From SpSt-333 sp964371615 (GTDB lineage: Bacteria > Bacteroidota > Ignavibacteria > UBA10030 > UBA8401): a DNA stretch of 64,000 nt. The notes beneath the pieces are model-generated. The model saw nothing but the letters and a program-made list of their open reading frames with translations. It searched no databases and was not told the origin of the DNA. Below are positions 1 to 7,524 of the stretch, piece by piece (positions within the stretch are counted from its first letter, which is position 1; each line of letters opens with the position of its first letter). The position numbers and the translations under genes are program-made. Where the stretch lies: contig CAYJMS010000005.1 in NCBI GenBank assembly GCA_964371615.1, positions 124,001 to 188,000 of the forward strand, read 5' to 3'.

Positions 1-120
1 CAAAAACATCATCCGGACGTACCGATCTATACCGCTGCAGTTGATCGTGGATTGAATAATCGGGGATATATCATGCCCGGACTCGGTGATGCCGGCGACA
101 GAGTCTTTGGTACGGAGTAA
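1..120 (+). CDS. upp: Uracil phosphoribosyltransferase, C-terminal end only
   Basis: The first 39 codons read in frame to a TAA at 118-120 and give the C-terminus of uracil phosphoribosyltransferase, which makes UMP from uracil and PRPP in pyrimidine salvage. The tail contains the family's conserved stretch with PDVPIYTAAVDRGLN, then GYIMPGLGDAGDR and FGTE, which forms part of the uracil-binding end of the enzyme. The start lies upstream of the window, so length and promoter cannot be judged. The next gene begins four bases after the stop and may be co-transcribed. Confidence 0.93.
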   Translation, partial: QKHHPDVPIYTAAVDRGLNNRGYIMPGLGDAGDRVFGTE

Positions 121-123
121 CGT

Positions 124-1122
124 GTGAAATCTACCGTACTGTTGATCTGTTGTTACGTCGGAACACTGTGGTCACAGATTCTGGAGAATCCGCAACACCA
201 TCAATTGCTTCTGCAGGGGATCCATTATACGCTCGAGCAGCGGTATGATTCTGCAGAGACGACATTTCGCACGATCATTGCCCGATTTCCCGAACATCCG
301 TCCGGATACTTATATTTGGCGGGAATGTACCAGGCTCAATATACCGACTATGGAACATCGTTTAATGCACGGCAATATGATTCATTATTGACGGCTGCTG
401 GCGTATTGTCTGAAAAATTGGCCGGGAACACAATGTCAGCGGCATGGGGTTATTATTATACCGGAATGGCGGACGCATTTCGATCGTTTACTGCATCGGA
501 GAACGGTAATTTGCCGACCGGTTTCTATTACGGCATCAGCGCCGGCGGATCGTTGGAGCGTTGTGTTGAATTAGATTCAACATTTCATGCGGCAAAAAAT
601 ATCTTAGGATCTTATTACTTTTGGCGGAGCAAACTGGCGTGGATTCCGTTCATCAGCGATCGTACAGATGAAGGAATTCGATTGATCAAAGAAGCGCTGG
701 ATCATCCGTATGAAAAGCATCTTGCATCGCACAATCTGATGCTTATCTTGACCGATGAAAAACGATATGCCGAAGCGGAGATAATCGGACTGGCGATGCT
801 TTCACACTATCCCGACAATCGATCGTACCTGTGGAATATGGTGACCGTCTATGAACAGTGGGGAAAACAACCGCAATTGGAGTCGGTGGTGGACAGATTG
901 TTAAAAAGTGCACTGGAAGCACCGGTCATTAACCGGTACACCGAGGCAGCCTGCCGATTAAAAATTGCTCAGGAAGCCTATCGGCAGAATCGATATGAAC
1001 ACGTGAGGGATGAGTGTGATAAAATTGTTGCTCTTAGAAAATATATCGGTAAGACGAAGGGCGATCTGAAAAAGAAGATTTCTCAAGCAGAGGAACTCTT
1101 GTCTTTCATCAACAAAAAATAA
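124..1122 (+). CDS. Exported TPR-repeat protein of unknown function
   Basis: This 332-aa protein starts at a GTG just after upp. Its N-terminus is a short hydrophobic signal-like segment (about residues 1-18, ending near WSQ), so it is probably exported to the periplasm or attached to a membrane. The rest is alpha-helical, with repeated Tyr/Ala/Leu patterns typical of degenerate tetratricopeptide repeats, for example around residues 35-70, 185-215 and 280-305. No catalytic motif is visible. Its stop overlaps the start of the rel gene (TAATG), which suggests translational coupling. TPR proteins usually scaffold protein contacts, but nothing here shows the partner. I do not recognise a named family, and the GTG start is the only in-frame candidate that retains the signal segment. 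Confidence 0.72.
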   Translation: MKSTVLLICCYVGTLWSQILENPQHHQLLLQGIHYTLEQRYDSAETTFRTIIARFPEHPSGYLYLAGMYQAQYTDYGTSFNARQYDSLLTAAGVLSEKLAGNTMSAAWGYYYTGMADAFRSFTASENGNLPTGFYYGISAGGSLERCVELDSTFHAAKNILGSYYFWRSKLAWIPFISDRTDEGIRLIKEALDHPYEKHLASHNLMLILTDEKRYAEAEIIGLAMLSHYPDNRSYLWNMVTVYEQWGKQPQLESVVDRLLKSALEAPVINRYTEAACRLKIAQEAYRQNRYEHVRDECDKIVALRKYIGKTKGDLKKKISQAEELLSFINKK

Positions 1123-3314
1123 TGTTGCAACCACGATACAAAAAGAAACTGGACGACCTCCTTGCGGTATGTCATAAGAATCTCCGCAAGGTAAATGACG
1201 ACCTGATTATCCGTGCTTTTGAAATGAGCGTGGAGGCGCATAAGCACGACCTCCGCAGTTCCGGCGAACCGTATTTCGGACATCCGTTTGAAGTCGCAAT
1301 GGTTGTCGCGAAAGAAATTGCGTTGGATGATGTTACGGTGGCGTCCGCTCTTCTGCATGACGTAGTGGAAGATACCGAGATCGACATCGACGTCATCCGA
1401 AAGGAATTCGGCGAGCATATCGCTGAAATTGTCGACGGTTCGACGAAGATCAGCAATATCTTTGAAAGCCACGAGATTACCCAGGCGGAAAATTATCGGA
1501 AATTGCTGTTGTCGATGGTCAACGACATCCGTGTGATGATCGTAAAATTTGCCGATCGACTTCACAACATGCGAACGCTGGAATATCTTCCACCGGAAAA
1601 ACAGCAACGCATTGCCCGTGAGACACTGGAAATCTACGCTCCCTTCGCAAACCGGTTCGGACTTGCGAAAATCAAATGGGAACTCGAAGATCTCGCCTTT
1701 AAACATCTCTACCGAAAGGAATACGAAGAAATTGCCCACGCCCTGAGCGCGAAGCGGAGAGAACGCGAGCATTATGTCAGAAAATTCATCGTGCCGGTGG
1801 AAAACAGGCTGCGTCAGGAAGGGCTCCAATTTGCCGTCGAGGGGAGGCCGAAACACTTCTTCAGCATTTATAATAAAATGATGAAGAGGAACAAACCGTT
1901 CGATGAAATCTATGATATGTTTGCCGTCAGAATTATTCTCGATACGGAAGATAATAACGAATGCTTTACGGTGTACGGCATTGTGTCGGAGATTTATAAA
2001 CCGATTCCGGAGCGATTTAAAAACTATATTTCCATACCGAAAAAGAACGGTTATCAATCCCTCCATACGACGGTCGTAGGCCCCGAAGGGAAGATGGTAG
2101 AAGTGCAGATTCGGACGAAACACATGCACGATATTGCTGAACGTGGCGTAGCAGCCCATTGGTATTATAAAGAGAGCGGATCGCAGGCGCCGCTCGATAA
2201 GGAATTGGAGAACTGGATCAGCTGGGTGCGGGAAATGTTTGAGCAAAAGCAGGGTGAAGATGTCTCGCCAAAGGAATTGATTGAGAGTTTCAAGTTAAAC
2301 CTTTTTCAGGATGAGATCTATGTCTTCACGCCGAAAGGGGATTTGAAAATCCTCCCGAAGAATGCCACGGCAATCGATTTCGCCTTCGAGATCCATTCGG
2401 ATGTGGGATACCATACCATCGGCGCAAAAGTGAACGGCCGAATCGTTCCGCTGAATACAATCCTTCGCAGCGGCGACCAGGTTGAGATCATAACATCGAA
2501 AAAACAGAGGCCGAACAGAGATTGGGATAAATTTGCCATCACCCACAAAGCGAAGGCACATATCCGCCGATATTTCAAGGAGGAAGAACGGAAACTGATC
2601 GATCTTGGCAAGGAAATGTGGGAGAAAAAATCCAAAAAGATTAAACTCCACATCAATGACGATGATCTGATGAAATATGTTCACACTCGTAAATTCGATA
2701 ATCTCCAGGAATTCTTTCTTGCCATCCAGAATGAACAAATCGATCTTGATATCGTCCTTTCCGAATTAACGGATGCCAATAGAGGAACGCCGGCGGGTGA
2801 TAAAGCGGAAGATGCTTCGTCCATCTTCAACAAATTTGTCGATACGGCGCGAAGCATCACCAGCGGTATTTCGATCTTTGGAACCAAGGGGGATCTGCTG
2901 TATAATTATGCAAAATGCTGCAGCCCGGTGCCGGGGGATGAAATAATCGGTTATGTCACGACAGGAGAAGGCATCAAGATTCACCGCAAGAACTGCCGAA
3001 ATATCCAATCCATGCTGAGTAATGGAGAGGAGCGTATCGTCCATGTGGAATGGCCGGAGTCGACCACGGGTGATTTTATCGCCGGTGTGAGAATTTCAGG
3101 CGAAGACCGGAAATCTCTCTTGAACGATGTCACCGAGGCAATCTCGAATTACGATAATACGAACATCAGAAGCGTAAATATTAGTACCAAAGATTCGATG
3201 TTCGACGGTCAGTTCGTTGTCTATGTGAGAAATGTCGAGCATCTCAACGGTATTATTGACAGGCTGCGCAGAATAAAAAGTATCACGAAAGTCGAGCGGT
3301 TCGATGAGCAGTGA
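1122..3314 (+). CDS. rel: Bifunctional (p)ppGpp synthetase/hydrolase (RelA/SpoT family)
   Basis: This 730-aa enzyme makes and degrades the stringent-response alarmone (p)ppGpp. The domain order is complete: an N-terminal HD hydrolase (ALLHDVVEDT, with the HD pair at residues 79-80), the synthetase domain (YDMFAVRIIL near 264-273, then NGYQSLHT and VEVQIRT), a TGS domain (about 392-458), a Cys-rich stretch (AKCCSPVPGD near 597) and a C-terminal ACT domain (about 655-727). Both catalytic domains keep their signature motifs, so this should be a Rel-type bifunctional protein, common where a genome has only one long homologue. It overlaps the preceding gene by one base and the downstream ruvX by 11 bases. 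Confidence 0.96.
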   Translation: MLQPRYKKKLDDLLAVCHKNLRKVNDDLIIRAFEMSVEAHKHDLRSSGEPYFGHPFEVAMVVAKEIALDDVTVASALLHDVVEDTEIDIDVIRKEFGEHIAEIVDGSTKISNIFESHEITQAENYRKLLLSMVNDIRVMIVKFADRLHNMRTLEYLPPEKQQRIARETLEIYAPFANRFGLAKIKWELEDLAFKHLYRKEYEEIAHALSAKRREREHYVRKFIVPVENRLRQEGLQFAVEGRPKHFFSIYNKMMKRNKPFDEIYDMFAVRIILDTEDNNECFTVYGIVSEIYKPIPERFKNYISIPKKNGYQSLHTTVVGPEGKMVEVQIRTKHMHDIAERGVAAHWYYKESGSQAPLDKELENWISWVREMFEQKQGEDVSPKELIESFKLNLFQDEIYVFTPKGDLKILPKNATAIDFAFEIHSDVGYHTIGAKVNGRIVPLNTILRSGDQVEIITSKKQRPNRDWDKFAITHKAKAHIRRYFKEEERKLIDLGKEMWEKKSKKIKLHINDDDLMKYVHTRKFDNLQEFFLAIQNEQIDLDIVLSELTDANRGTPAGDKAEDASSIFNKFVDTARSITSGISIFGTKGDLLYNYAKCCSPVPGDEIIGYVTTGEGIKIHRKNCRNIQSMLSNGEERIVHVEWPESTTGDFIAGVRISGEDRKSLLNDVTEAISNYDNTNIRSVNISTKDSMFDGQFVVYVRNVEHLNGIIDRLRRIKSITKVERFDEQ

Positions 3315-3732
3315 CCTGAGCAGGATCTTGGCGATCGACTTCGGATCTCACCGTATCGGACTGGCGGTAAGCGATCCGTTGAAAATTATCGGTCAAGGTT
3401 TAAAGACAATCATAAATAATGAAAAGAGCATCGACGAGATCGTTTCTCTTATTTCCGAATACTCTGTGTCTGAGATTATTGTGGGAAAACCTTTGCTGCT
3501 CAGCGGCAAAGAGAGTGCAACATCGGAAGATGTTACACGGTTTGTGAAAAAATTGTCGGAGAAAACGGATATTTCAATTGTGCTGGTCGATGAACGATTC
3601 ACCTCTGTCTTGGCGCACAAGGCGATGATCGCTATGGGGATGAATAAAAAAAAGCGACAAAACAAAGCCAAAGTCGATGAAATTGCCTCAGCGATATTAC
3701 TACAAGGATATCTTGATTCGCGGAAGAGATAA
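3304..3732 (+). CDS. ruvX: Putative pre-16S rRNA nuclease / Holliday junction resolvase YqgF
   Basis: A 142-aa RNase H-fold protein of the YqgF/RuvX family. The N-terminal ILAIDFGSHRIGLAVSDP carries the catalytic Asp and the RIGLA motif. SEIIVGKPL and the later LVDERFTS supply the conserved Glu, and KVDEIASAILLQGYL near the C-terminus supplies the last conserved Asp. Family members are implicated in 16S rRNA 5'-end maturation and were earlier proposed as junction resolvases. The length is normal. It starts inside the end of rel (11-base overlap), and its own end overlaps the 5' end of the transglycosylase gene if the first ATG of that gene is used. Confidence 0.93.
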   Translation: MSSDLSRILAIDFGSHRIGLAVSDPLKIIGQGLKTIINNEKSIDEIVSLISEYSVSEIIVGKPLLLSGKESATSEDVTRFVKKLSEKTDISIVLVDERFTSVLAHKAMIAMGMNKKKRQNKAKVDEIASAILLQGYLDSRKR

Positions 3733-4477
3733 AGCAAACGAATTGCTCCGTTTCGCCTATGAACAGATACCTGCTGTCCGACGGTGGATCAAAGGCAATC
3801 CACTGAAAACTGTAGGCATTATCATTGGAATCTATCTCTCATTCCAGTATTTAACGCTGCCGAACAACAGCCTCCAGTATTACCGTAAACATAATCCCCA
3901 GCGCACCGCACTCATGGAGCAGCGGATTGACGAAGCAGAGAATGTCGGCACATCGTTTTCTGTCAAGCAACGCTGGATTCCTTTGTCAAAAATTTCGCAA
4001 CACCTGGTCCATGCAGTAATTGTAGCGGAGGATGGTACTTTTTATGAACACGAAGGAATAGACTGGTTTGAGATTGAGGAATCCATAAAGAAAAATCTCG
4101 AAAGAGGGAAAGCCGCCCGCGGCGGCAGTACCATTACACAGCAGTTATCCAAGAACTTATTTCTTTCCACTTCAAAAAGCCCCGTCCGCAAATTTAAGGA
4201 ATTGATTATCACATTGAGAATGGAACGGACATTATCCAAGCGTCGAATTCTGGAAATATATCTGAATGTTATTGAATGGGGGAACGGGATTTTCGGTGCC
4301 GAGGCGGCTGCCCGCGTATATTTCGGAAAATCTGCTTCGCAATTAACCCGAGAAGAAGCAGCGCGCATGGCTGCTGTCATCCCAAATCCTCGAAAATATC
4401 AGCCAAACGGTTCCTCTCGATATGTAACACGTCGATCGGCGTTAATCCTGAGCCGGATGGGTGCGCGGGGGTACTGA
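3677..4477 (+). CDS. mtgA: Monofunctional peptidoglycan transglycosylase
   Basis: A 266-aa GT51 enzyme that polymerises lipid II into glycan strands at the outer face of the inner membrane. One membrane anchor is visible at about residues 44-62 (LKTVGIIIGIYLSFQYL). The glycosyltransferase motifs follow in order: AVIVAEDGTFYEHEGIDW with the catalytic Glu, RGGSTITQQLSKNLFL, a segment with RMERTLSKRRILEIYLN, and EWGNGIFGAEAAARVYFGK. No transpeptidase domain is present, which is typical of MtgA. The ATG at 3677 overlaps ruvX by 56 bases. In-frame TTG codons at 3713 and 3743 would shorten the cytoplasmic N-terminus and keep the anchor, so the start is uncertain. The stop overlaps the next start (TGATG). 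Confidence 0.93.
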   Translation: MKLPQRYYYKDILIRGRDKANELLRFAYEQIPAVRRWIKGNPLKTVGIIIGIYLSFQYLTLPNNSLQYYRKHNPQRTALMEQRIDEAENVGTSFSVKQRWIPLSKISQHLVHAVIVAEDGTFYEHEGIDWFEIEESIKKNLERGKAARGGSTITQQLSKNLFLSTSKSPVRKFKELIITLRMERTLSKRRILEIYLNVIEWGNGIFGAEAAARVYFGKSASQLTREEAARMAAVIPNPRKYQPNGSSRYVTRRSALILSRMGARGY

Positions 4478-5142
4478 TGAACATTCGTGCCGTAAAAATG
4501 TTGATCGAAGAAGGTGAAGGCTTTGAACTGGAATTTAAGCGAAAAGTCTCCTCACCGGAAAAGATTGCAAAAACTCTCAGTGCATTTGCCAATACCCGCG
4601 GCGGCATCCTCTTATTTGGTGTCGATGACGACGGAAGTATTGTCGGTGTCGAAAGCGAAAAAGCAGAGATTGAACTCATCCGGCATGCAAGCGAAATCCT
4701 GTGTGAACCGGTAGTGCCCATTGCGGTGGACTTTGTACCGTATCGCCATCGCGATGTCGTTGTAGTTACGGTCGACGAAAGCGACAGCAAACCGCATTGG
4801 GTGACTCACGACGGTGAGGAGAAAAACGTTTTTATCCGTGTGCGCGATAATACCGTAATCGCAAGCAGGGAAGTGATAAAAGTGCTGAGAGACGAATCTT
4901 CAGGAAAGTCGCTGACACTGTCGATCGGGAAAAACGAGAAACGATTGTTTGACTACCTTGAAGAACATCACCGAATCACCGTCGCTGAATTTGCGGGAGT
5001 CATCAATGTCTCTTCACGCCGTGCATCGAGAATTCTGACGACACTGGTGCGCGCCGGAGTTATTCGGATCCATACGCTGGAAAAATCCGAATACTTTACG
5101 CTTGCGTCGAATGACGCAGTATCCTCACACAGTCATAAATGA
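4477..5142 (+). CDS. AlbA_2 (Schlafen-type) putative nucleic-acid/ATP-binding protein
   Basis: Starting at the ATG that overlaps the mtgA stop gives 221 aa. Residues 1-130 match the AlbA_2 fold found in many putative transcriptional regulators. The visible motifs are FELEFKRK near residue 14, AFANTRGGILLFGVDDDG near 38-55 and a later FIRVRDNT. The C-terminal third (from about residue 155) looks like a winged helix: LFDYLEEHHRITVAEFAG, then SSRRASRILTTLVRAGVI. This suggests a DNA- or RNA-binding regulator rather than an enzyme, though the target is unknown. The frame is open further upstream, but the overlap start is preferred because the upstream part lies wholly inside mtgA. Its last 47 bases are antisense to the end of the convergent methyltransferase gene. 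Confidence 0.8.
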   Translation: MNIRAVKMLIEEGEGFELEFKRKVSSPEKIAKTLSAFANTRGGILLFGVDDDGSIVGVESEKAEIELIRHASEILCEPVVPIAVDFVPYRHRDVVVVTVDESDSKPHWVTHDGEEKNVFIRVRDNTVIASREVIKVLRDESSGKSLTLSIGKNEKRLFDYLEEHHRITVAEFAGVINVSSRRASRILTTLVRAGVIRIHTLEKSEYFTLASNDAVSSHSHK

Positions 5143-5650
5143 CGATTCCGTATGCGACCGCAACGTTCAACGATTGTTTGTGTCCGTACATCGGTATTTC
5201 GATGGCTGAATCTGCCGCTTGAATAATGCTTTTCGACACTCCGGTGATTTCATTTCCGACCACAATGCAGCAAGGAAAATCATCTTTCGTCAGAGTATAG
5301 TAGGGAGTACTTTTATCCGTTAATTCCAAAACGCAAATCTTTATTTTTTGCGCCTTCATCTCATTCACGGCATCAATCGGATCTTTGTAATACGACCACG
5401 GCACAGTTTGTGTCGCACCCAATGCGGTCTTTTCGATCTCTTTCCGCGGAGGTGAGGGAGTAAAACCGGTCAAATACAACCTGCTGATCATCGCACCATC
5501 CGAACTCCGGAACATAGAACCGACGTTATATAAACTCCGGATATTATCCGCCAGTGCATAGATCGGATTTCGCTGAAATGAAGATATTTCTTCAATATTT
5601 TTGCGATTTCGCGATATCTCTTCATGTGTTAATTTGATCATACGAGCCAT
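5096..5650 (-). CDS. TrmH/SpoU-family RNA methyltransferase
   Basis: A 184-aa SPOUT-class methyltransferase predicted to 2'-O-methylate tRNA or rRNA with SAM. All three family motifs are visible: NIRSLYNVGSMFRSSDG (motif 1, with the Asn and the catalytic Arg), CCIVVGNEITGVS (motif 2) and IPMYGHKQSLNVAVAYGIVIY (motif 3, the SAM-binding knot). It lacks the N-terminal substrate-binding domain of the larger rRNA enzymes, so a tRNA substrate is more likely, but the site cannot be named. It is convergent with the AlbA_2 gene, overlapping it by 47 bases, and divergent from cmk. A second in-frame ATG three codons inside could also serve as start. Confidence 0.9.
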   Translation of the reverse strand: MARMIKLTHEEISRNRKNIEEISSFQRNPIYALADNIRSLYNVGSMFRSSDGAMISRLYLTGFTPSPPRKEIEKTALGATQTVPWSYYKDPIDAVNEMKAQKIKICVLELTDKSTPYYTLTKDDFPCCIVVGNEITGVSKSIIQAADSAIEIPMYGHKQSLNVAVAYGIVIYDCVRILRHSTQA

Positions 5651-5658
5651 AAAATTTT

Positions 5659-5687
5659 TTGTAAGAAAACGATAAAATCCGTATATT
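5659..5687 (+). promoter_or_regulatory. Candidate sigma-70-type promoter for cmk
   Basis: TTGTAA at 5659-5664 and TATATT at 5682-5687 are separated by exactly 17 bases, in the short AT-rich gap between the divergent methyltransferase and cmk genes. A transcript would begin near 5694, about 25 bases before the cmk TTG start. It was found by eye from hexamer matches only. Confidence 0.4.
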
Positions 5688-5718
5688 AAAGTTCAATTTA
5701 AGCGAAAAAATTTGAGAA

Positions 5719-6405
5719 TTGAAGAAAATAATCATTGCCATCGACGGTCCAGCGGCGTCAGGGAAAAGTACAACGGCAAAACTTGTCGCACAACGACTGG
5801 GATATTTGCATATCGATACCGGTGCCATGTATCGGGCAATGGCGTTGAAAGTGCTTCGCAGTAATATTTCCCCTACGGATTCTGCGTCGATTTCGAAACT
5901 TGCACATTCTACATCTATCCGTCTCTATGCCGGCAACGACACGACAGCCAAGGTGCGCCTGGAATTGGATGGTATAGAAGTCGGTGATGATATACGTTTG
6001 CCCGAAGTGACAAATATCGTCAGTCCCGTCAGCACCATTGCGGATGTTCGGGCCCAAATGGTGAAAGAACAGCGCACGATGGGAGTGAACGGTGGAATTG
6101 TTTTGGAGGGAAGAGACATCGGAACGGTCGTTTTCCCGAATGCGGAATTGAAAGTTTTTATGATCGCCGATCGGCACGAGCGTGCGCAACGCCGTTTGAA
6201 GGAATTGGAAAGCAAGCATATCGAAGTGACATTGGATACCCTCGAAAAAGAAATTCTGGAACGGGACTCCATTGATTCTCATCGCGATATCAGTCCGTTG
6301 AAAAAGGCGGATGACGCCATGGAATTGGATACGACGAAGCTGACGATCGAGCAACAGGTCGATATTATCGTTTCCAGAGCAAAAGAAATTATTGAAGGGT
6401 CTTGA
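5719..6405 (+). CDS. cmk: Cytidylate kinase
   Basis: A 228-aa nucleoside monophosphate kinase that phosphorylates CMP and dCMP with ATP. The P-loop GPAASGKST sits at residues 10-18, followed by the family segment LHIDTGAMYRAMALK, a later VLEGRDIGTVVFP and the Arg-rich lid DRHERAQRRLKE. The length is normal for bacterial Cmk. The start is a TTG: the P-loop begins only nine residues in, so no later codon could work, and no strong ribosome-binding site is seen. In many bacteria cmk lies next to ispH and rpsA, and the same order is found here. Confidence 0.96.
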   Translation: MKKIIIAIDGPAASGKSTTAKLVAQRLGYLHIDTGAMYRAMALKVLRSNISPTDSASISKLAHSTSIRLYAGNDTTAKVRLELDGIEVGDDIRLPEVTNIVSPVSTIADVRAQMVKEQRTMGVNGGIVLEGRDIGTVVFPNAELKVFMIADRHERAQRRLKELESKHIEVTLDTLEKEILERDSIDSHRDISPLKKADDAMELDTTKLTIEQQVDIIVSRAKEIIEGS

Positions 6406-6444
6406 GATAACCGGGTCGTCTTCCGGTCGCTCACACAATCGAAT

Positions 6445-7326
6445 ATGAAAGTAACGGTCGATAATAATTCTGGATTTTGCTGGGGCGTCGTCCGTACGGT
6501 CGACATCGCAGAACAGGAACTGGCTGAATCGGGAAACCTGTATTCCCTCGGGGAGATTATCCATAATCCCGTCGAAATCGAACGACTCGAGCACAAAGGA
6601 TTGAAGACGATCCGTCACGATGATCTCCTGAAGATCAAAGACGCGAAGGTGCTGATTCGCGCCCATGGCGAACCGCCCGAGACTTACCGGAAGATGAAAG
6701 AGATGGGGATCACTGTTATTGATGCGACCTGTCCCGTCGTAACGAAGGTGCAGGAACGGATCAGAAAGTTTTACGACAAAAGTTATCAGATCGTCATTTT
6801 CGGTAAGAAAGATCATGCGGAAGTGATCGGACTGGTGGGACATACCAATGGAACCGCAATCGTGATCAAATCGGTTCAGGAAATCGACAAACTCGATTTT
6901 TCAAAAAAGACGGTCCTGTTCTCGCAGACGACAATGGATAAAGAAACCTTCTATGCGATTCGTGACGCGATCAAAGGACGCATTACAGCAGAATTTGAAG
7001 TCGGTACGTTTGAAGAGATGGCGATCGATTTTCACGCGAAAGATACCATTTGCGGGCAGGTGTCCGGTCGGGACAAAAAATTACGGGAGTTTGCGAAAAG
7101 CAACGACGTCGTGATCTTTGTAGCGGGGAAAATGAGTTCCAATGGAAAAGTGCTGTTCGAAATAGCGAAGTCGGAAAATCCGAGGACATATTTTGTGGAG
7201 AATGAATCGGAGTTACACGACGAGTGGTTCGACGGTATTTCAACGGTCGGTATCAGCGGTGCGACATCGACCCCGCAATGGCTGATGGAACGGGTCAAGA
7301 ACAGTATTGAATTGAAATATCATTAG
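6445..7326 (+). CDS. ispH: 4-hydroxy-3-methylbut-2-enyl diphosphate reductase
   Basis: A 293-aa IspH (LytB), the last enzyme of the non-mevalonate pathway, which reduces HMBPP to IPP and DMAPP with a [4Fe-4S] cluster. The three cluster cysteines are in their family contexts: Cys12 in GFCWGV, Cys96 in DATCPVVTKVQ and Cys203 in TICGQVSGRD. Substrate-binding segments are also present: EVIGLVGHTNG, SQTTMD, and GATSTPQWL near the C-terminus. It lies 39 bases after cmk and 198 bases before rpsA, in a common bacterial gene order. Its presence implies that isoprenoids are made by the MEP pathway. Confidence 0.96.
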   Translation: MKVTVDNNSGFCWGVVRTVDIAEQELAESGNLYSLGEIIHNPVEIERLEHKGLKTIRHDDLLKIKDAKVLIRAHGEPPETYRKMKEMGITVIDATCPVVTKVQERIRKFYDKSYQIVIFGKKDHAEVIGLVGHTNGTAIVIKSVQEIDKLDFSKKTVLFSQTTMDKETFYAIRDAIKGRITAEFEVGTFEEMAIDFHAKDTICGQVSGRDKKLREFAKSNDVVIFVAGKMSSNGKVLFEIAKSENPRTYFVENESELHDEWFDGISTVGISGATSTPQWLMERVKNSIELKYH

Positions 7327-7524
7327 TCGCTCAGCGGAAGCGATGGGATTAATTCGGAAATATTTTACAGGTCATCCGCAATAACAATATCATACACTAA
7401 ACAACACAATCGTTTTTGAAGTACGGCGTTGAATCCGATGACCGTTCATCAAAGTGCGGCAGAAACGATCGGTTCCCGATTCTGAGAGTTGATTCTTCAG
7501 GAAGCGGGGACGTGAGAGGTAATA

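Noticed and set aside
1083..2246. A 387-codon open frame on the minus strand opposite rel
   Set aside because: It lies wholly inside a complete rel gene with all motifs intact, and its translation has no recognisable domain. It reflects codon bias of the real strand.
4276..4476. Longer N-terminus for the AlbA_2 protein
   Set aside because: The extra 67 codons lie inside mtgA in another frame, and the AlbA_2 domain begins right after the ATG at 4477 that overlaps the mtgA stop.
5758..6843. A 361-codon minus-strand frame opposite cmk and ispH
   Set aside because: Both + strand genes are complete conserved enzymes; the opposite translation is Arg/His/Phe-rich and featureless.
7438..7485. 15-codon frame before rpsA as a leader peptide
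   Set aside because: It has no ribosome-binding site and no hairpin or other regulatory signal follows it.
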